Assembly (NCBI RefSeq): GCF_011742145.1
Contig: NZ_JAAQQU010000105.1
Coordinates: forward strand, 186,001 to 250,000
Length of the DNA: 64,000 bases
Source: Flavobacterium sp. J49
GTDB lineage: Bacteria > Bacteroidota > Bacteroidia > Flavobacteriales > Flavobacteriaceae
Direction: 5' to 3'
Shown here piece by piece: positions 45,072-54,587 of the stretch (the first letter of the stretch is position 1; each line of letters opens with the position of its first letter). A program made the position numbers and the translations under genes. The notes below the pieces were generated by a model that ran no database searches, had not been told where the DNA came from, and saw only the letters and a program-made list of their open reading frames with translations.

Positions 45072-47858
45072 ATGTCCAACCAAAACCCTGAACAAATCGC
45101 TCGAGACAACATCGACAAGCAATTGCTTGCCTGTGGGTGGCTTATACAGGATAAGAAGAAATTCAATTTGGCAGCAGGTTTGGGTATCGCCATACGTGAG
45201 TATCAGACTGATATTGGTCCGGCAGATTATGTTTTGTTTGTGGATAAAAAACCGGTTGGGATTATTGAGGCTAAGCGCGAAGAAGAGGGCGTGCGACTGA
45301 CCACTGTGGAAGATCAATCTTCGCAATATGCCAATGCTAAATTGCGTTTGTTGAATAATGACCCCTTACCTTTTGTATATGAAAGTACCGGTGAAGTTAC
45401 CCGTTTTACGGATTACCGTGACCCGAAACCTCGTTCTCGAAATGTATTTACCTTTCACCGACCGGAAACTTTTGTTCAATGGCTAAGCCAACCCAAAACG
45501 TTACGTGCACGATTGCATGACACTCCTGCCCTGCCTATTGATGGTTTGAGGGATTGTCAGATTACGGCAATTAATAACTTAGAACAATCGTTCCGAGACC
45601 AGAAACCTAAAGCCTTGATTCAAATGGCTACGGGTTCAGGGAAAACGTTTACGGCGATTACGTTTGTATACAGACTCCTCAAATATGCTAAAGCTAAACG
45701 CATCTTGTTTTTGGTGGATACTAAAAACTTAGGGGAACAAGCGGAAGGCGAATTCAGAGCCTATACTGCACAAGAAGACAATCGTTTGTTTACCGAATTG
45801 TATGGGGTAACTCGTTTGAACAGTTCGTTTATTCCTAATGATTCACAAGTTTACATTAGCACGATTCAACGGATGTACTCTATTTTAAAAGAAACGGAAC
45901 TTGATGAAAGTGCCGAGGAAGAAAATCCTAATGAAAACCGATTTGAACCAAAAGAACCAATACCTGTAGGCTATAACGAAAAAGTGCCAATTGAGTTTTT
46001 TGATTTTATTGTCATAGACGAATGTCATCGAAGCATATACAATTTGTGGAAACAGGTTTTAGATTACTTTGACGTGTTTCAAATAGGTTTAACCGCAACA
46101 CCTGATAATCGAACCTTTGGATACTTTAACCAAAACCTAGTTTCAGATTATGGTTATGAAAAAGCGGTTATTGATGGAGTTTTGGTGCCTTACAATGTCT
46201 TTACCATTGAGACAGAGATTACCAAAAACGGCAACATGATTAAAATGGGTGAACAGGTTGACAAACGCGAACGCCTGACCCGAAAGAAGTTTTGGGAAGC
46301 CCTAGATGAAGACGAAGTGTATAGCGGTAAACAATTGGACAAAGACATTGTAAACCCAAGCACCATTAGAACCATCATCAAAGCGACTAAAGACAATTTG
46401 CCGATGATGTTTCCCGACCGTGTGGACAGCAACGGCAACTTTGAAGTACCTAAACTATTAATCTTTGCCAAGACGGACAGCCATGCTGAAGACATTATAG
46501 ACATCGTAAGAGAAGAATTTGCTGAAGAAAACAAGTTCTGCAAAAAGATAACCTACCGCTCTGAAGAGGACCCGAAAAGTGTTTTACAGCAATTTAGAAA
46601 TGATTATTACCCACGCATCGCCGTGACGGTAGATATGATTGCCACCGGAACCGACATACGACCTTTGGAAGTATTGTTGTTCATGCGTGATGTAAAAAGC
46701 CGTTCCTACTATGAGCAAATGAAAGGTCGAGGTACTCGTACTTGCTCATTAGAAGAATTAAAAGCCAAAGGCACGCCTACGGCTAAATACAGTAAAGACC
46801 ATTTTGTGATTATTGACGCTATAGGCGTTGAACAGTCGCAAAAAACTGACAGCCGACCGTTAGAGAAACTACCCGGCATATCCTTAAAAGATGTCTTGCA
46901 AAGTGTGGCTATGGGTAATACCAGTGAAGACATGCTGACTACGTTGGCTAACCGATTGATACGATTAGACCAACAACTTAAAGACAAAGACAAACAACAA
47001 TTTAGTGAGAAAGCCAATGGGTTAACGATTAACCAAGTGGTCAAACAGTTGTTGCACGCTTACGACCCGGATGTAGTGGAAAGCCAAATAGCGAACGTTA
47101 AAAGAAGTATGGCGGGAATGCCTCCTTTTGAAATTGAGAAAGCTATTGATAAAGCCAACCAACAACTAATTGAGCAAGCGGTAGCGGTGTTTCATAACCC
47201 TGAGTTGCGTGACTTTATAGTGGATATCCGCAAGAAGTATGACCAGATTATAGATACTGTGAATATTGATACGATTACCAATATAGGTTGGGTAAAAGAC
47301 CAGGAAGCCGCAGCAGCTACTACAGTTACCGATTTTAAAAACTGGATTGAAACCCACAAGGATGAAATTACTGCTTTGGAATTGTTTTATGCGCAGGACT
47401 ACAAGCATCGAACGTTTACCTATAAAATGATTAAGGACCTTTGTGAAAAACTGAAAACGGAAAAACCGCTCTTGGCTCCTTTGACCGTTTGGCAGGCCTA
47501 TGAACAACTGGAAAAAACCAATGGCTCTGCCAAAAATGAGTTGATAGCTTTGGTAAGTTTGATACGTCGTGTTGTGGGTATTGACCCTACCCTTACGGCT
47601 TATGACAAAACAGTAGATAAAAACTTTCAGGATTGGATTTTTACCAAAAATGCGGGAAAACACAATGCGTTTACCGAAGCTCAAATGCAATGGTTAAGAA
47701 TGATGAAAGACTATGTAGCTAATAGTTTTTGTGTAGAAAAAGACGATTTTGATTTGCCTCCTTTTAATGCAGAAGGCGGCTTGAGTAAAATGTGGGCATT
47801 GTTTGGTGACCAAACGGATGCCATTATTAAAGAGTTAAATGAAGTGTTAGCGGCTTAA
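45072..47858 (+). CDS. hsdR: Type I restriction enzyme R subunit
   Basis: 928 residues. The N-terminal nuclease domain has DIGPADYVLFVDKKPVGIIE followed by AKR, giving the PD-(D/E)XK core at ~48-69. The SF2 motor has Walker A MATGSGKTFTAI (~185), DEAD-box-like VIDECHRSIYN (~313), LTATP, and motif VI near QMKGRGTRT. The C-terminal ~250 residues are the helical R-subunit tail that docks to the methylase. It translocates and cuts DNA lacking protective methylation. It opens the island, with hsdS and hsdM further down. Confidence 0.96.
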   Translation: MSNQNPEQIARDNIDKQLLACGWLIQDKKKFNLAAGLGIAIREYQTDIGPADYVLFVDKKPVGIIEAKREEEGVRLTTVEDQSSQYANAKLRLLNNDPLPFVYESTGEVTRFTDYRDPKPRSRNVFTFHRPETFVQWLSQPKTLRARLHDTPALPIDGLRDCQITAINNLEQSFRDQKPKALIQMATGSGKTFTAITFVYRLLKYAKAKRILFLVDTKNLGEQAEGEFRAYTAQEDNRLFTELYGVTRLNSSFIPNDSQVYISTIQRMYSILKETELDESAEEENPNENRFEPKEPIPVGYNEKVPIEFFDFIVIDECHRSIYNLWKQVLDYFDVFQIGLTATPDNRTFGYFNQNLVSDYGYEKAVIDGVLVPYNVFTIETEITKNGNMIKMGEQVDKRERLTRKKFWEALDEDEVYSGKQLDKDIVNPSTIRTIIKATKDNLPMMFPDRVDSNGNFEVPKLLIFAKTDSHAEDIIDIVREEFAEENKFCKKITYRSEEDPKSVLQQFRNDYYPRIAVTVDMIATGTDIRPLEVLLFMRDVKSRSYYEQMKGRGTRTCSLEELKAKGTPTAKYSKDHFVIIDAIGVEQSQKTDSRPLEKLPGISLKDVLQSVAMGNTSEDMLTTLANRLIRLDQQLKDKDKQQFSEKANGLTINQVVKQLLHAYDPDVVESQIANVKRSMAGMPPFEIEKAIDKANQQLIEQAVAVFHNPELRDFIVDIRKKYDQIIDTVNIDTITNIGWVKDQEAAAATTVTDFKNWIETHKDEITALELFYAQDYKHRTFTYKMIKDLCEKLKTEKPLLAPLTVWQAYEQLEKTNGSAKNELIALVSLIRRVVGIDPTLTAYDKTVDKNFQDWIFTKNAGKHNAFTEAQMQWLRMMKDYVANSFCVEKDDFDLPPFNAEGGLSKMWALFGDQTDAIIKELNEVLAA

Positions 47859-47871
47859 TAATTTCTTTATT

Positions 47872-48777
47872 ATGGCAAAAAGTAAAAGTTTCAATAATTC
47901 AAATAAAAAGAAGTCTTGGGGAGGAAAATGGACTGAAACAAAACTTGATGCTTTTGAAAAATACGTCAAAGCATACTTAAATATAATGAGCAAAAATCCT
48001 TATTGGAAAATTGTTTATTTTGATGGGTTTGCTGGAAGCGGTGAAAGAAAAATTGAAAATGAAGAATTGTTTACTCAGCTTTCAATTGATTTAGAAGAAG
48101 TAAATGTTTATCAAGGAGCTGCTGAACGTGTTGTTAAAATTGATATTCCAATTTCATTTGATTATTACTATTTTATTGATAAAAGCGAAGAGTCTTCAAA
48201 TAAATTAAGAGATAAAATAATTAGTAGTTTTCCAGATAAAAAAGAATCATTTGTATTTAGAAACTCAGAATGTGATTTGCAGTTAAGAAAATTGGCTAAA
48301 GCATCAAAAGATAAAACAAAAAATTTAGCCTCATTGATATTTCTCGATCCTTTTGGAATGCAAATTAGTTGGGATGCTATTAGAGAATTAAAAGGAACTC
48401 GTTCAGATGTATGGATTTTAATACCTACTGGCGTAATTGTTAATCGTTTACTTGATAGAAAAGGTGAATTAAAAAGTATAAATAAGCTTCAAGATTTTTT
48501 TGGAATGACTGAAGAAGAAATAAGAAAACAATTTTACAAAAATGAAATTAAGTTAAATTTGTTTGGTGAAGAAGAAAACATAACCCATAAAGTTCTTGAC
48601 CCTATAAATCATATAGCAAGAATATATAAAGACAATCTAAAAACTGTATGGAAACACGTGACAGAAGTGCCCTTAAGACTAGATAATTCAGTAGGCACTC
48701 CTATCTTTCATTTTGTTTTCGCATCAAATAATCAAAATGCAGTTAAAATAGCTCAAGAAGTAATAAAAAATATTTAA
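47872..48777 (+). CDS. tcmP: Three-Cys-motif partner protein TcmP
   Basis: 301 residues. The TcmP opening is clear: KWTETKLDAFEKYVKAYLNI followed by IVYFDGFAGSGERK. ASLIFLDPFGMQISWDAI is a methyltransferase-like core motif; the fold resembles a Rossmann methyltransferase. The family is named for its pairing with the three-Cys protein encoded next, whose start lies 1 base after its stop. It is more AT-rich than hsdR, suggesting a separate origin. Reaction not established. Confidence 0.9.
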   Translation: MAKSKSFNNSNKKKSWGGKWTETKLDAFEKYVKAYLNIMSKNPYWKIVYFDGFAGSGERKIENEELFTQLSIDLEEVNVYQGAAERVVKIDIPISFDYYYFIDKSEESSNKLRDKIISSFPDKKESFVFRNSECDLQLRKLAKASKDKTKNLASLIFLDPFGMQISWDAIRELKGTRSDVWILIPTGVIVNRLLDRKGELKSINKLQDFFGMTEEEIRKQFYKNEIKLNLFGEEENITHKVLDPINHIARIYKDNLKTVWKHVTEVPLRLDNSVGTPIFHFVFASNNQNAVKIAQEVIKNI

Positions 48778-48778
48778 A

Positions 48779-49519
48779 ATGGCAGAATCAAGTATAGAAT
48801 GGACAGAACTCACATGGAATCCTACTACCGGATGTGATAAAGTATCACAAGGATGTAAAAATTGTTATGCTGAAAGAATGGCAAAGCGTTTACATGCCAT
48901 GGGCGTAGAAAAATATGAGTATGTTTTTAAAATAACTGAACACCCTGATTCATTGAAAGAACCCTATAAATGGAAAAAAAGAAAAGTTGTTTTTGTAAAT
49001 TCTATGAGTGATTTATTTCATGAACAAGTTTCTGATGAGTTTATTTTGAAAGTGTTTGAGGTAATGAAAAACACAGAACATGTATATCAAATATTAACTA
49101 AGCGTGCGGAACGTTTATTAGATTTTGATAAAAATGTTTTGAAAGGAAAATGGCCTCATAATGTTTGGATGGGTGTTTCTGTTGAAGATATGCGAGTTGT
49201 TGACCGCATTGATTACTTAAGAAAAACCAAAGCGCGAGTAAAGTTTTTGTCTTGTGAACCATTAATTGGACCGTTACCTAATATGAATCTTAAAAAAATT
49301 GATTGGGTTATCGTTGGTGGAGAAAGTGGACCAAAATCAAGAATTATGGAAGCTGATTGGGCTATTGACATTATGGAACAATGCGAGAAAGCCGATGTTC
49401 GTTTCTTCTTTAAGCAATGGGGAGGAACGAATAAAAAGAAAACCGGAAGAGAAATAAACGGTAAAGTATATAATGACATGCCAGACTTGGATGGTGTATT
49501 AGCTGATGCAGGATATTAA
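48779..49519 (+). CDS. DUF5131 (phage Gp37/Gp68-like) three-Cys protein
   Basis: 246 residues. WNPTTGCDKVSQGCKNCYAE contains the three Cys that, as in radical SAM proteins, could hold an iron-sulfur cluster. VVFVNSMSDLFHE, SVEDMRVVDRIDYLR and VIVGGESGPKSRIMEADW are further signatures of the family, which is common in phages and mobile DNA. It is encoded with TcmP and precedes hsdS. A radical-based modification of a nucleic acid or protein is plausible but unproven. Confidence 0.9.
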   Translation: MAESSIEWTELTWNPTTGCDKVSQGCKNCYAERMAKRLHAMGVEKYEYVFKITEHPDSLKEPYKWKKRKVVFVNSMSDLFHEQVSDEFILKVFEVMKNTEHVYQILTKRAERLLDFDKNVLKGKWPHNVWMGVSVEDMRVVDRIDYLRKTKARVKFLSCEPLIGPLPNMNLKKIDWVIVGGESGPKSRIMEADWAIDIMEQCEKADVRFFFKQWGGTNKKKTGREINGKVYNDMPDLDGVLADAGY

Positions 49520-49520
49520 A

Positions 49521-50696
49521 ATGAGCGAAGTTAAATTACCAAAAGATTGGAAAGTAAAAAAGTTGGAAGATTTACTAGATTATATTCAACCAACTAAATA
49601 CATTGTAAAATCAACTGATTACGATAATAGTTATAAAACTCCTGTTTTAACGGCGGGTAAAACGTTTATTTTAGGTAAAACAGATGAAACTGATGGGATT
49701 TTTGACAGTTTGCCTGTTATAATTTTCGATGACTTCACAACAGCCAATAAACTAGTCAATTTTAAGTTCAAAGTAAAATCTTCAGCAATGAAGATTTTAA
49801 AACCAAAAGATGAAAATGTTAATCTATTATTTGTTTATTATTACATACAAACTATTCGGATTTCATTTGATACTCACAAAAGGTATTGGATTTCAGTATT
49901 TTCAAAACTACCTATAGGCATACCAACACCTGAAACCCAACAAGCTATTGTCTCCAAAATAGAAGAACTATTTAGCGAGTTAGAGAAAGGCATCGAAGAT
50001 TTAAAAACCACACAACTGCAACTTAAAACCTATAGACAAAGTGTTTTGAAATGGGCTTTTGAAGGTAAGTTGACAAATGAGAATGTTAAGGATGGTGAAT
50101 TGCCGGAGGGATGGAGGGTTGTAATGATTTCAGAAATAGCTAAAATTGAAACAGGAACAACACCATCAAAAAATAATCCTGATTTCTATGGAAATGAATT
50201 TCCATTTTATAAACCTACAGATTTGGAAGCAGGAAATAATGTGTTTAAATCTAAAGATGGTTTAACAGAATTAGGTGTAAAAAAGGCTAGGTATGTTCCT
50301 GAATTTTCAACACTAGTAACCTGTATTGGTGCAACGATAGGAAAAACAGGATTTATTAAAACAGGTGGCGGATTTAATCAACAAATTAATGCTATAGTGC
50401 CAAATAAAGGTGTTAACCCTTTATTTGTATACTATCAAGCAATAGGATTAAATTTTAATAAACAAATAATCGATAATGCATCAGCTACAACTCTGCCCAT
50501 AATAAATAAAGGCAAATTTCAAATCTTAAAAATGGTTATTTGTGATTCATCAGAACAAAATTTTATCGTTCAAGAAATCGAAAGTCGTTTGAGTGTAGCG
50601 GATAAAATGGAGGAAAGTATTGCTCAAAGCTTGTTACAAGCCGAGGCTTTAAGGCAGAGTATATTGAAAAAGGCTTTTAGTGGGGAGTTGGTTTAA
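49521..50696 (+). CDS. hsdS: Type I restriction specificity subunit
   Basis: About 391 residues from MSEVKLPKDW, 1 base after the previous stop; an earlier ATG at 49506 overlaps the neighbour. The two target-recognition domains (~5-130 and ~195-340) are each followed by a conserved helix: IEELFSELEKGIEDLKTTQL with QSVLKWAFEGKL, and MEESIAQSLLQAEALRQSIL with KKAFSGEL at the end. It dictates the DNA sequence recognised by the HsdR/HsdM complex. Its distance from hsdM is unusual. Confidence 0.95.
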   Translation: MSEVKLPKDWKVKKLEDLLDYIQPTKYIVKSTDYDNSYKTPVLTAGKTFILGKTDETDGIFDSLPVIIFDDFTTANKLVNFKFKVKSSAMKILKPKDENVNLLFVYYYIQTIRISFDTHKRYWISVFSKLPIGIPTPETQQAIVSKIEELFSELEKGIEDLKTTQLQLKTYRQSVLKWAFEGKLTNENVKDGELPEGWRVVMISEIAKIETGTTPSKNNPDFYGNEFPFYKPTDLEAGNNVFKSKDGLTELGVKKARYVPEFSTLVTCIGATIGKTGFIKTGGGFNQQINAIVPNKGVNPLFVYYQAIGLNFNKQIIDNASATTLPIINKGKFQILKMVICDSSEQNFIVQEIESRLSVADKMEESIAQSLLQAEALRQSILKKAFSGELV

Positions 50697-50706
50697 AAGA
50701 TAGTTT

Positions 50707-51156
50707 ATGATAGACGACAAAGTTATTGAAGATTATTTTATAGAAGTTAGAGATTATCTTCTAACCAAAGAGAATAAAGTAAAATTTAATTTAACAAGAA
50801 ATCAATGCAATGAAATAGAAGCAGGTGTTTATTGCTTTTTTGTTGATAATAAATTGAAATATATTGGGGAATCCGGATGTTTAAAAAAAAGAATAAATGA
50901 TTTACTTAATACTAAAAACCATACTTTCAGAAGATCATTAGGAGAGCTATATTTTTCATCTGATAAATTATACACAAAGGCAAGCAGTACTTCTAATTAT
51001 CATTCAGATATTGAAAAATTACTTGAAGAAAAAATGAAAAAACATTTAAGCTTTTCCTATATACCAATGAAGATTGGAAGAAAAGAGTTTGAAGAATGGT
51101 TTCAGGAGCATCATACTGAAATAGAATTTCTAAATAAAAGAAAAAAAAGAAAATAA
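50707..51156 (+). CDS. GIY-YIG-like nuclease domain protein
   Basis: 149 residues. The stretch AGVYCFFVDNKLKYIGES contains GVY and YIG with the usual spacing, then LKKRINDLL with the catalytic Arg, and a Glu-rich helix IEKLLEEKMKKH at the later position. N- and C-terminal extensions are Lys-rich. It starts 10 bases after hsdS and looks like a small nuclease in the island. Whether it is an extra effector or a passenger is open. Confidence 0.72.
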   Translation: MIDDKVIEDYFIEVRDYLLTKENKVKFNLTRNQCNEIEAGVYCFFVDNKLKYIGESGCLKKRINDLLNTKNHTFRRSLGELYFSSDKLYTKASSTSNYHSDIEKLLEEKMKKHLSFSYIPMKIGRKEFEEWFQEHHTEIEFLNKRKKRK

Positions 51157-51209
51157 TAACTCCCTAATATTTATAGGATTTATAAAAGTTTAAATTTAAA
51201 AAAAAGAGT

Positions 51210-54200
51210 ATGAGTAATCGTTTAATTGTAATGGATAAGCTAGCTGATTATTTAGCAATTTTCAGTAAAAAAATTGAAATATTAAGTAGCAACAATAATT
51301 TATCATGGAATATTCATGCTGAAAATATAATGATACCGTTATTAAACTTAATTTTTGACTCAAACTTTAAGAATTTTAATATTGAGCAAAATTCACAATT
51401 TGCATCAATTGATTTAGGAGATCATGAAAAAAGAATTTGTTTTCAGATTACATCAACTGACTCTTTTAAAAAAATAAAAAGCACTCTAGAAAAATTCATT
51501 GAAAAAGAACTTTATAAAGAATATGATTCAATAAATTTTTTGTTTATTAAAGAAAAGGGGAAATTAATTTTATCAAAAAAACAAATTGAAGAACTAAATA
51601 TAATTCTTGATTCTAAAATTAGTTTTGACAGTAATAATCTTTATGATTTTTCAAGAATTCACAATTTATCATCAAATAGAGAAATCAATGATTTAGAATT
51701 TGTCATAGAAAAACTAGAGTCTGAATTGGGACAAATATCAAGTAAAGTAATAAATATTAGCCCGGTAACCTTGTTAATTTTTGATGATGAAAATGATTTA
51801 GAACTTGCCTATAAAATATCTTTGGGACTTAACCAACTAGATATTAGAGTTAAGCACTTTTCTACTAAGCTTGACAGGCTTGTTCAAGAAAGAGATATAG
51901 AATCTAAATACTGTCAATTATTATTTGATGTTAGTATAGATGCTAAATCTACAGTAATATTAGCTACTAAAGAATTAAAGAATAAGATAAAGAATAAAAC
52001 AATCAACAGAAGTATCTTATCAACATTAAATAATCAGCATATAACACACATCTTTTTTAAGCTAGAAGAAGGTAGCAGTTTTTCAGACATCTTAGATATT
52101 AAGCCAATAATTCATATTGGAAATAGAGATAACTTTCAATATATAATTGACAAATCAAGTTTAGAACTTCGAAAACAAAATAAAATTTTAGAGATACAAG
52201 ATTATGAGGATTTTGAAACAATAATAAAGTTATTTGATGATAAATCAACTTTTAAAGAAGCGATAAAATATAAAAAATCAAAAAAGAAGATTGGCTATAC
52301 TTTACTTGAAGGTCATGATCCTTTTAAATCAATAACAACATATTATGTATATATATATAAAGGTGTTAATATAAGACAAACTGCTGCTGCTTTCTTTGAG
52401 AATCATAAAAATCTTAAATATCAAAAAGATGATAATCTCATCCTATTTTTATCCAAGGAAGCTGACCAAAAACTTTTAAGTGAAAGAATTCAAAATGCTC
52501 AAAAGAATTTCAAAGCAAAAAAATCATATTATTTAGATGAGTTTGTTTGGCAGATATGTTCAATTGACAACAGTATTAGTAATGAGATTATCAAATATTC
52601 ATTAACCAAGAATTTTATTACTCCTGAAATAAAATCAATAGAAGGTGACATAAGAGACTATGAACAAATAGAAAATTGGTATTATAGTGAACATGATCCA
52701 ATTTTAGTAATTACTGGTGGGGGTGGTATTGGTAAAACTACACTTGCAAGGGTAATTGCTGATAAATTCAAGGAAGTTAAAACAAATTCAAATGTTATTT
52801 TCATAGAAGCTACTGATACGGCAGTGATGAATCAATTAATTAGATTGTCTGAAACTAAAGATATTGATTTGTATGACTTTTATTCATCATCTCTTTCCGA
52901 AAGACCAATAAGCCGAGATTTGTTTAGAATTAATATTGACAATGGTAATTTTTTATTAATAATTGATGGCCTTGATGAAGTCTTTTCAAAAATACCTGAC
53001 TTCGATGTTCGAAATTTTATTGCAAGTATAACAAGTGATTTTGTTAAAGATATTGGAATTGGGAAAATTCTACTTACTTGTAGAACATATTTTTGGAAAG
53101 ATAATGTCTCTAAAGAAACACATGTAAATCATATCGAAGTAGAGCCTTTTTCTATTAAACATGCAAAATTATTCTTCGAATCAAAATTTAATGGTAACAA
53201 AAAGTTAATTGATAAATCATTAAAATTTGTAAAAGAGCTAACCATTACTGAATTAAATGAAGATGAAAAAAAAATAATGCCGTACGTGGTGGATGTTGTA
53301 TCAAAAATAGTTGAATCCGGTGATGAATTATTAGAAGATGAAGAAAAAAACAACACATATTTAAAATTAAATCTTAAAAATGATTATGTGATATTTAGAA
53401 TTTTTGTTAGAGAATTCAAGAAAACCAATCAAATTTCAATTAACGATCAATGTAAATTTTTTATATATTTTTCTGTTTTTTATAAAGGTCATGCAAATTC
53501 TGATGAACTATCAACAATTTGGAAAACCCATTTTGACAGACAATTAACACAGCAAATGCTTGAATCATTAAAATCTCATCCTATTTTGGAAGAAAGGAAT
53601 GGTGTTTTCTCTTTTAGATATGATTTTTTTGAATTATTATTTAAATCAATCTATATATCTGAACTAATTTCAATAGATAATGTAGAAAAGCCCACAGAGT
53701 CATTATTAAAAATATTGCTTAATGAAGGAAAATTTGGTTCAAACTTACTACATGAAATTGTTTCAAGGTGTGTGAAAAATTGGGATGAAAATTATATTCT
53801 AAGAATATCTGAGTTGATTAATGAAATACGCAACAATAATTATCAAATACCAGATTTTAATTTATATTACGTACACCAATCAATTTCATCATTGTTTGCT
53901 TTAGCTCTTATGATTAATCAAGCAAAAGTTAATACTCAAACCCAAATAAATACCGAATTATTAAAAAATATATTTGGAGGAAAAGAAAACGAAATAAATG
54001 GTCTTTCTTTAGTTCAATTTGGCTCAATTGATGGAAATATTAAATTCAATTTTTCAAATTTACACTTCAAAGATTGTTATTTTGATGGTTATGAGTGTTT
54101 CTGGGATTGCACTTTTAATTCAAATAGCAAATTTGAGAATTGTACTTTTTTAAATATGCCAAATTATGGTAATAATAATTCAAAAGAAATAAACCTTAAT

Positions 54201-54587
54201 CAATTTATAAACCCTAGAAAAGATTCAACATTTGATGACTATTTCAATTGGAGAAATAATTTAGAAAGCAGTAAAAAAGAGAACATTAAAAATTCACTTG
54301 AAAAGTATTTTAAACTTTTTTATGTAAATGGATATTTACAACCACAAAAATTAGAATCACACATATATAAAAGATATAATTCAAAATCATCAAGTATAAT
54401 TTCAGTATTTGATATTGAAGAGTCATTATTAAAATATGATTTTATTAATATTGAATTTAACAGAATCGTTAAAGAAAAGCGAGCTGAATTCAATGATAAT
54501 GTTAAAGAAGAAATATTACAATTTATAAAGGAAGGTAGTGTTTCAATTAAAATAAAAAAAGTAATTGATAATTTAACCAAATCATGA
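51210..54587 (+). CDS. SMEK-like / NACHT NTPase with pentapeptide-like C-terminus (NLR-type defence candidate)
   Basis: 1125 residues. The N-terminal ~130 residues resemble the SMEK domain of defence proteins: NIHAENIMIPLLNLIFD and then ASIDLGDHEKRICFQITSTD, a PD-(D/E)XK-like D...E/Q pattern. Residues ~180-400 are of unclear fold. The NACHT/STAND ATPase follows with Walker A VITGGGGIGKTTLAR (~500) and Walker B FLLIIDGLDEVF (~581), then ~350 helical residues. Near ~935-985 CYFDGYECFWDCTFNS and FENCTFLN form pentapeptide-type coils. It overlaps hsdM by 4 bases and is much more AT-rich than hsdR or hsdM. Likely an infection sensor with a nuclease effector; function inferred. Confidence 0.8.
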   Translation: MSNRLIVMDKLADYLAIFSKKIEILSSNNNLSWNIHAENIMIPLLNLIFDSNFKNFNIEQNSQFASIDLGDHEKRICFQITSTDSFKKIKSTLEKFIEKELYKEYDSINFLFIKEKGKLILSKKQIEELNIILDSKISFDSNNLYDFSRIHNLSSNREINDLEFVIEKLESELGQISSKVINISPVTLLIFDDENDLELAYKISLGLNQLDIRVKHFSTKLDRLVQERDIESKYCQLLFDVSIDAKSTVILATKELKNKIKNKTINRSILSTLNNQHITHIFFKLEEGSSFSDILDIKPIIHIGNRDNFQYIIDKSSLELRKQNKILEIQDYEDFETIIKLFDDKSTFKEAIKYKKSKKKIGYTLLEGHDPFKSITTYYVYIYKGVNIRQTAAAFFENHKNLKYQKDDNLILFLSKEADQKLLSERIQNAQKNFKAKKSYYLDEFVWQICSIDNSISNEIIKYSLTKNFITPEIKSIEGDIRDYEQIENWYYSEHDPILVITGGGGIGKTTLARVIADKFKEVKTNSNVIFIEATDTAVMNQLIRLSETKDIDLYDFYSSSLSERPISRDLFRINIDNGNFLLIIDGLDEVFSKIPDFDVRNFIASITSDFVKDIGIGKILLTCRTYFWKDNVSKETHVNHIEVEPFSIKHAKLFFESKFNGNKKLIDKSLKFVKELTITELNEDEKKIMPYVVDVVSKIVESGDELLEDEEKNNTYLKLNLKNDYVIFRIFVREFKKTNQISINDQCKFFIYFSVFYKGHANSDELSTIWKTHFDRQLTQQMLESLKSHPILEERNGVFSFRYDFFELLFKSIYISELISIDNVEKPTESLLKILLNEGKFGSNLLHEIVSRCVKNWDENYILRISELINEIRNNNYQIPDFNLYYVHQSISSLFALALMINQAKVNTQTQINTELLKNIFGGKENEINGLSLVQFGSIDGNIKFNFSNLHFKDCYFDGYECFWDCTFNSNSKFENCTFLNMPNYGNNNSKEINLNQFINPRKDSTFDDYFNWRNNLESSKKENIKNSLEKYFKLFYVNGYLQPQKLESHIYKRYNSKSSSIISVFDIEESLLKYDFINIEFNRIVKEKRAEFNDNVKEEILQFIKEGSVSIKIKKVIDNLTKS

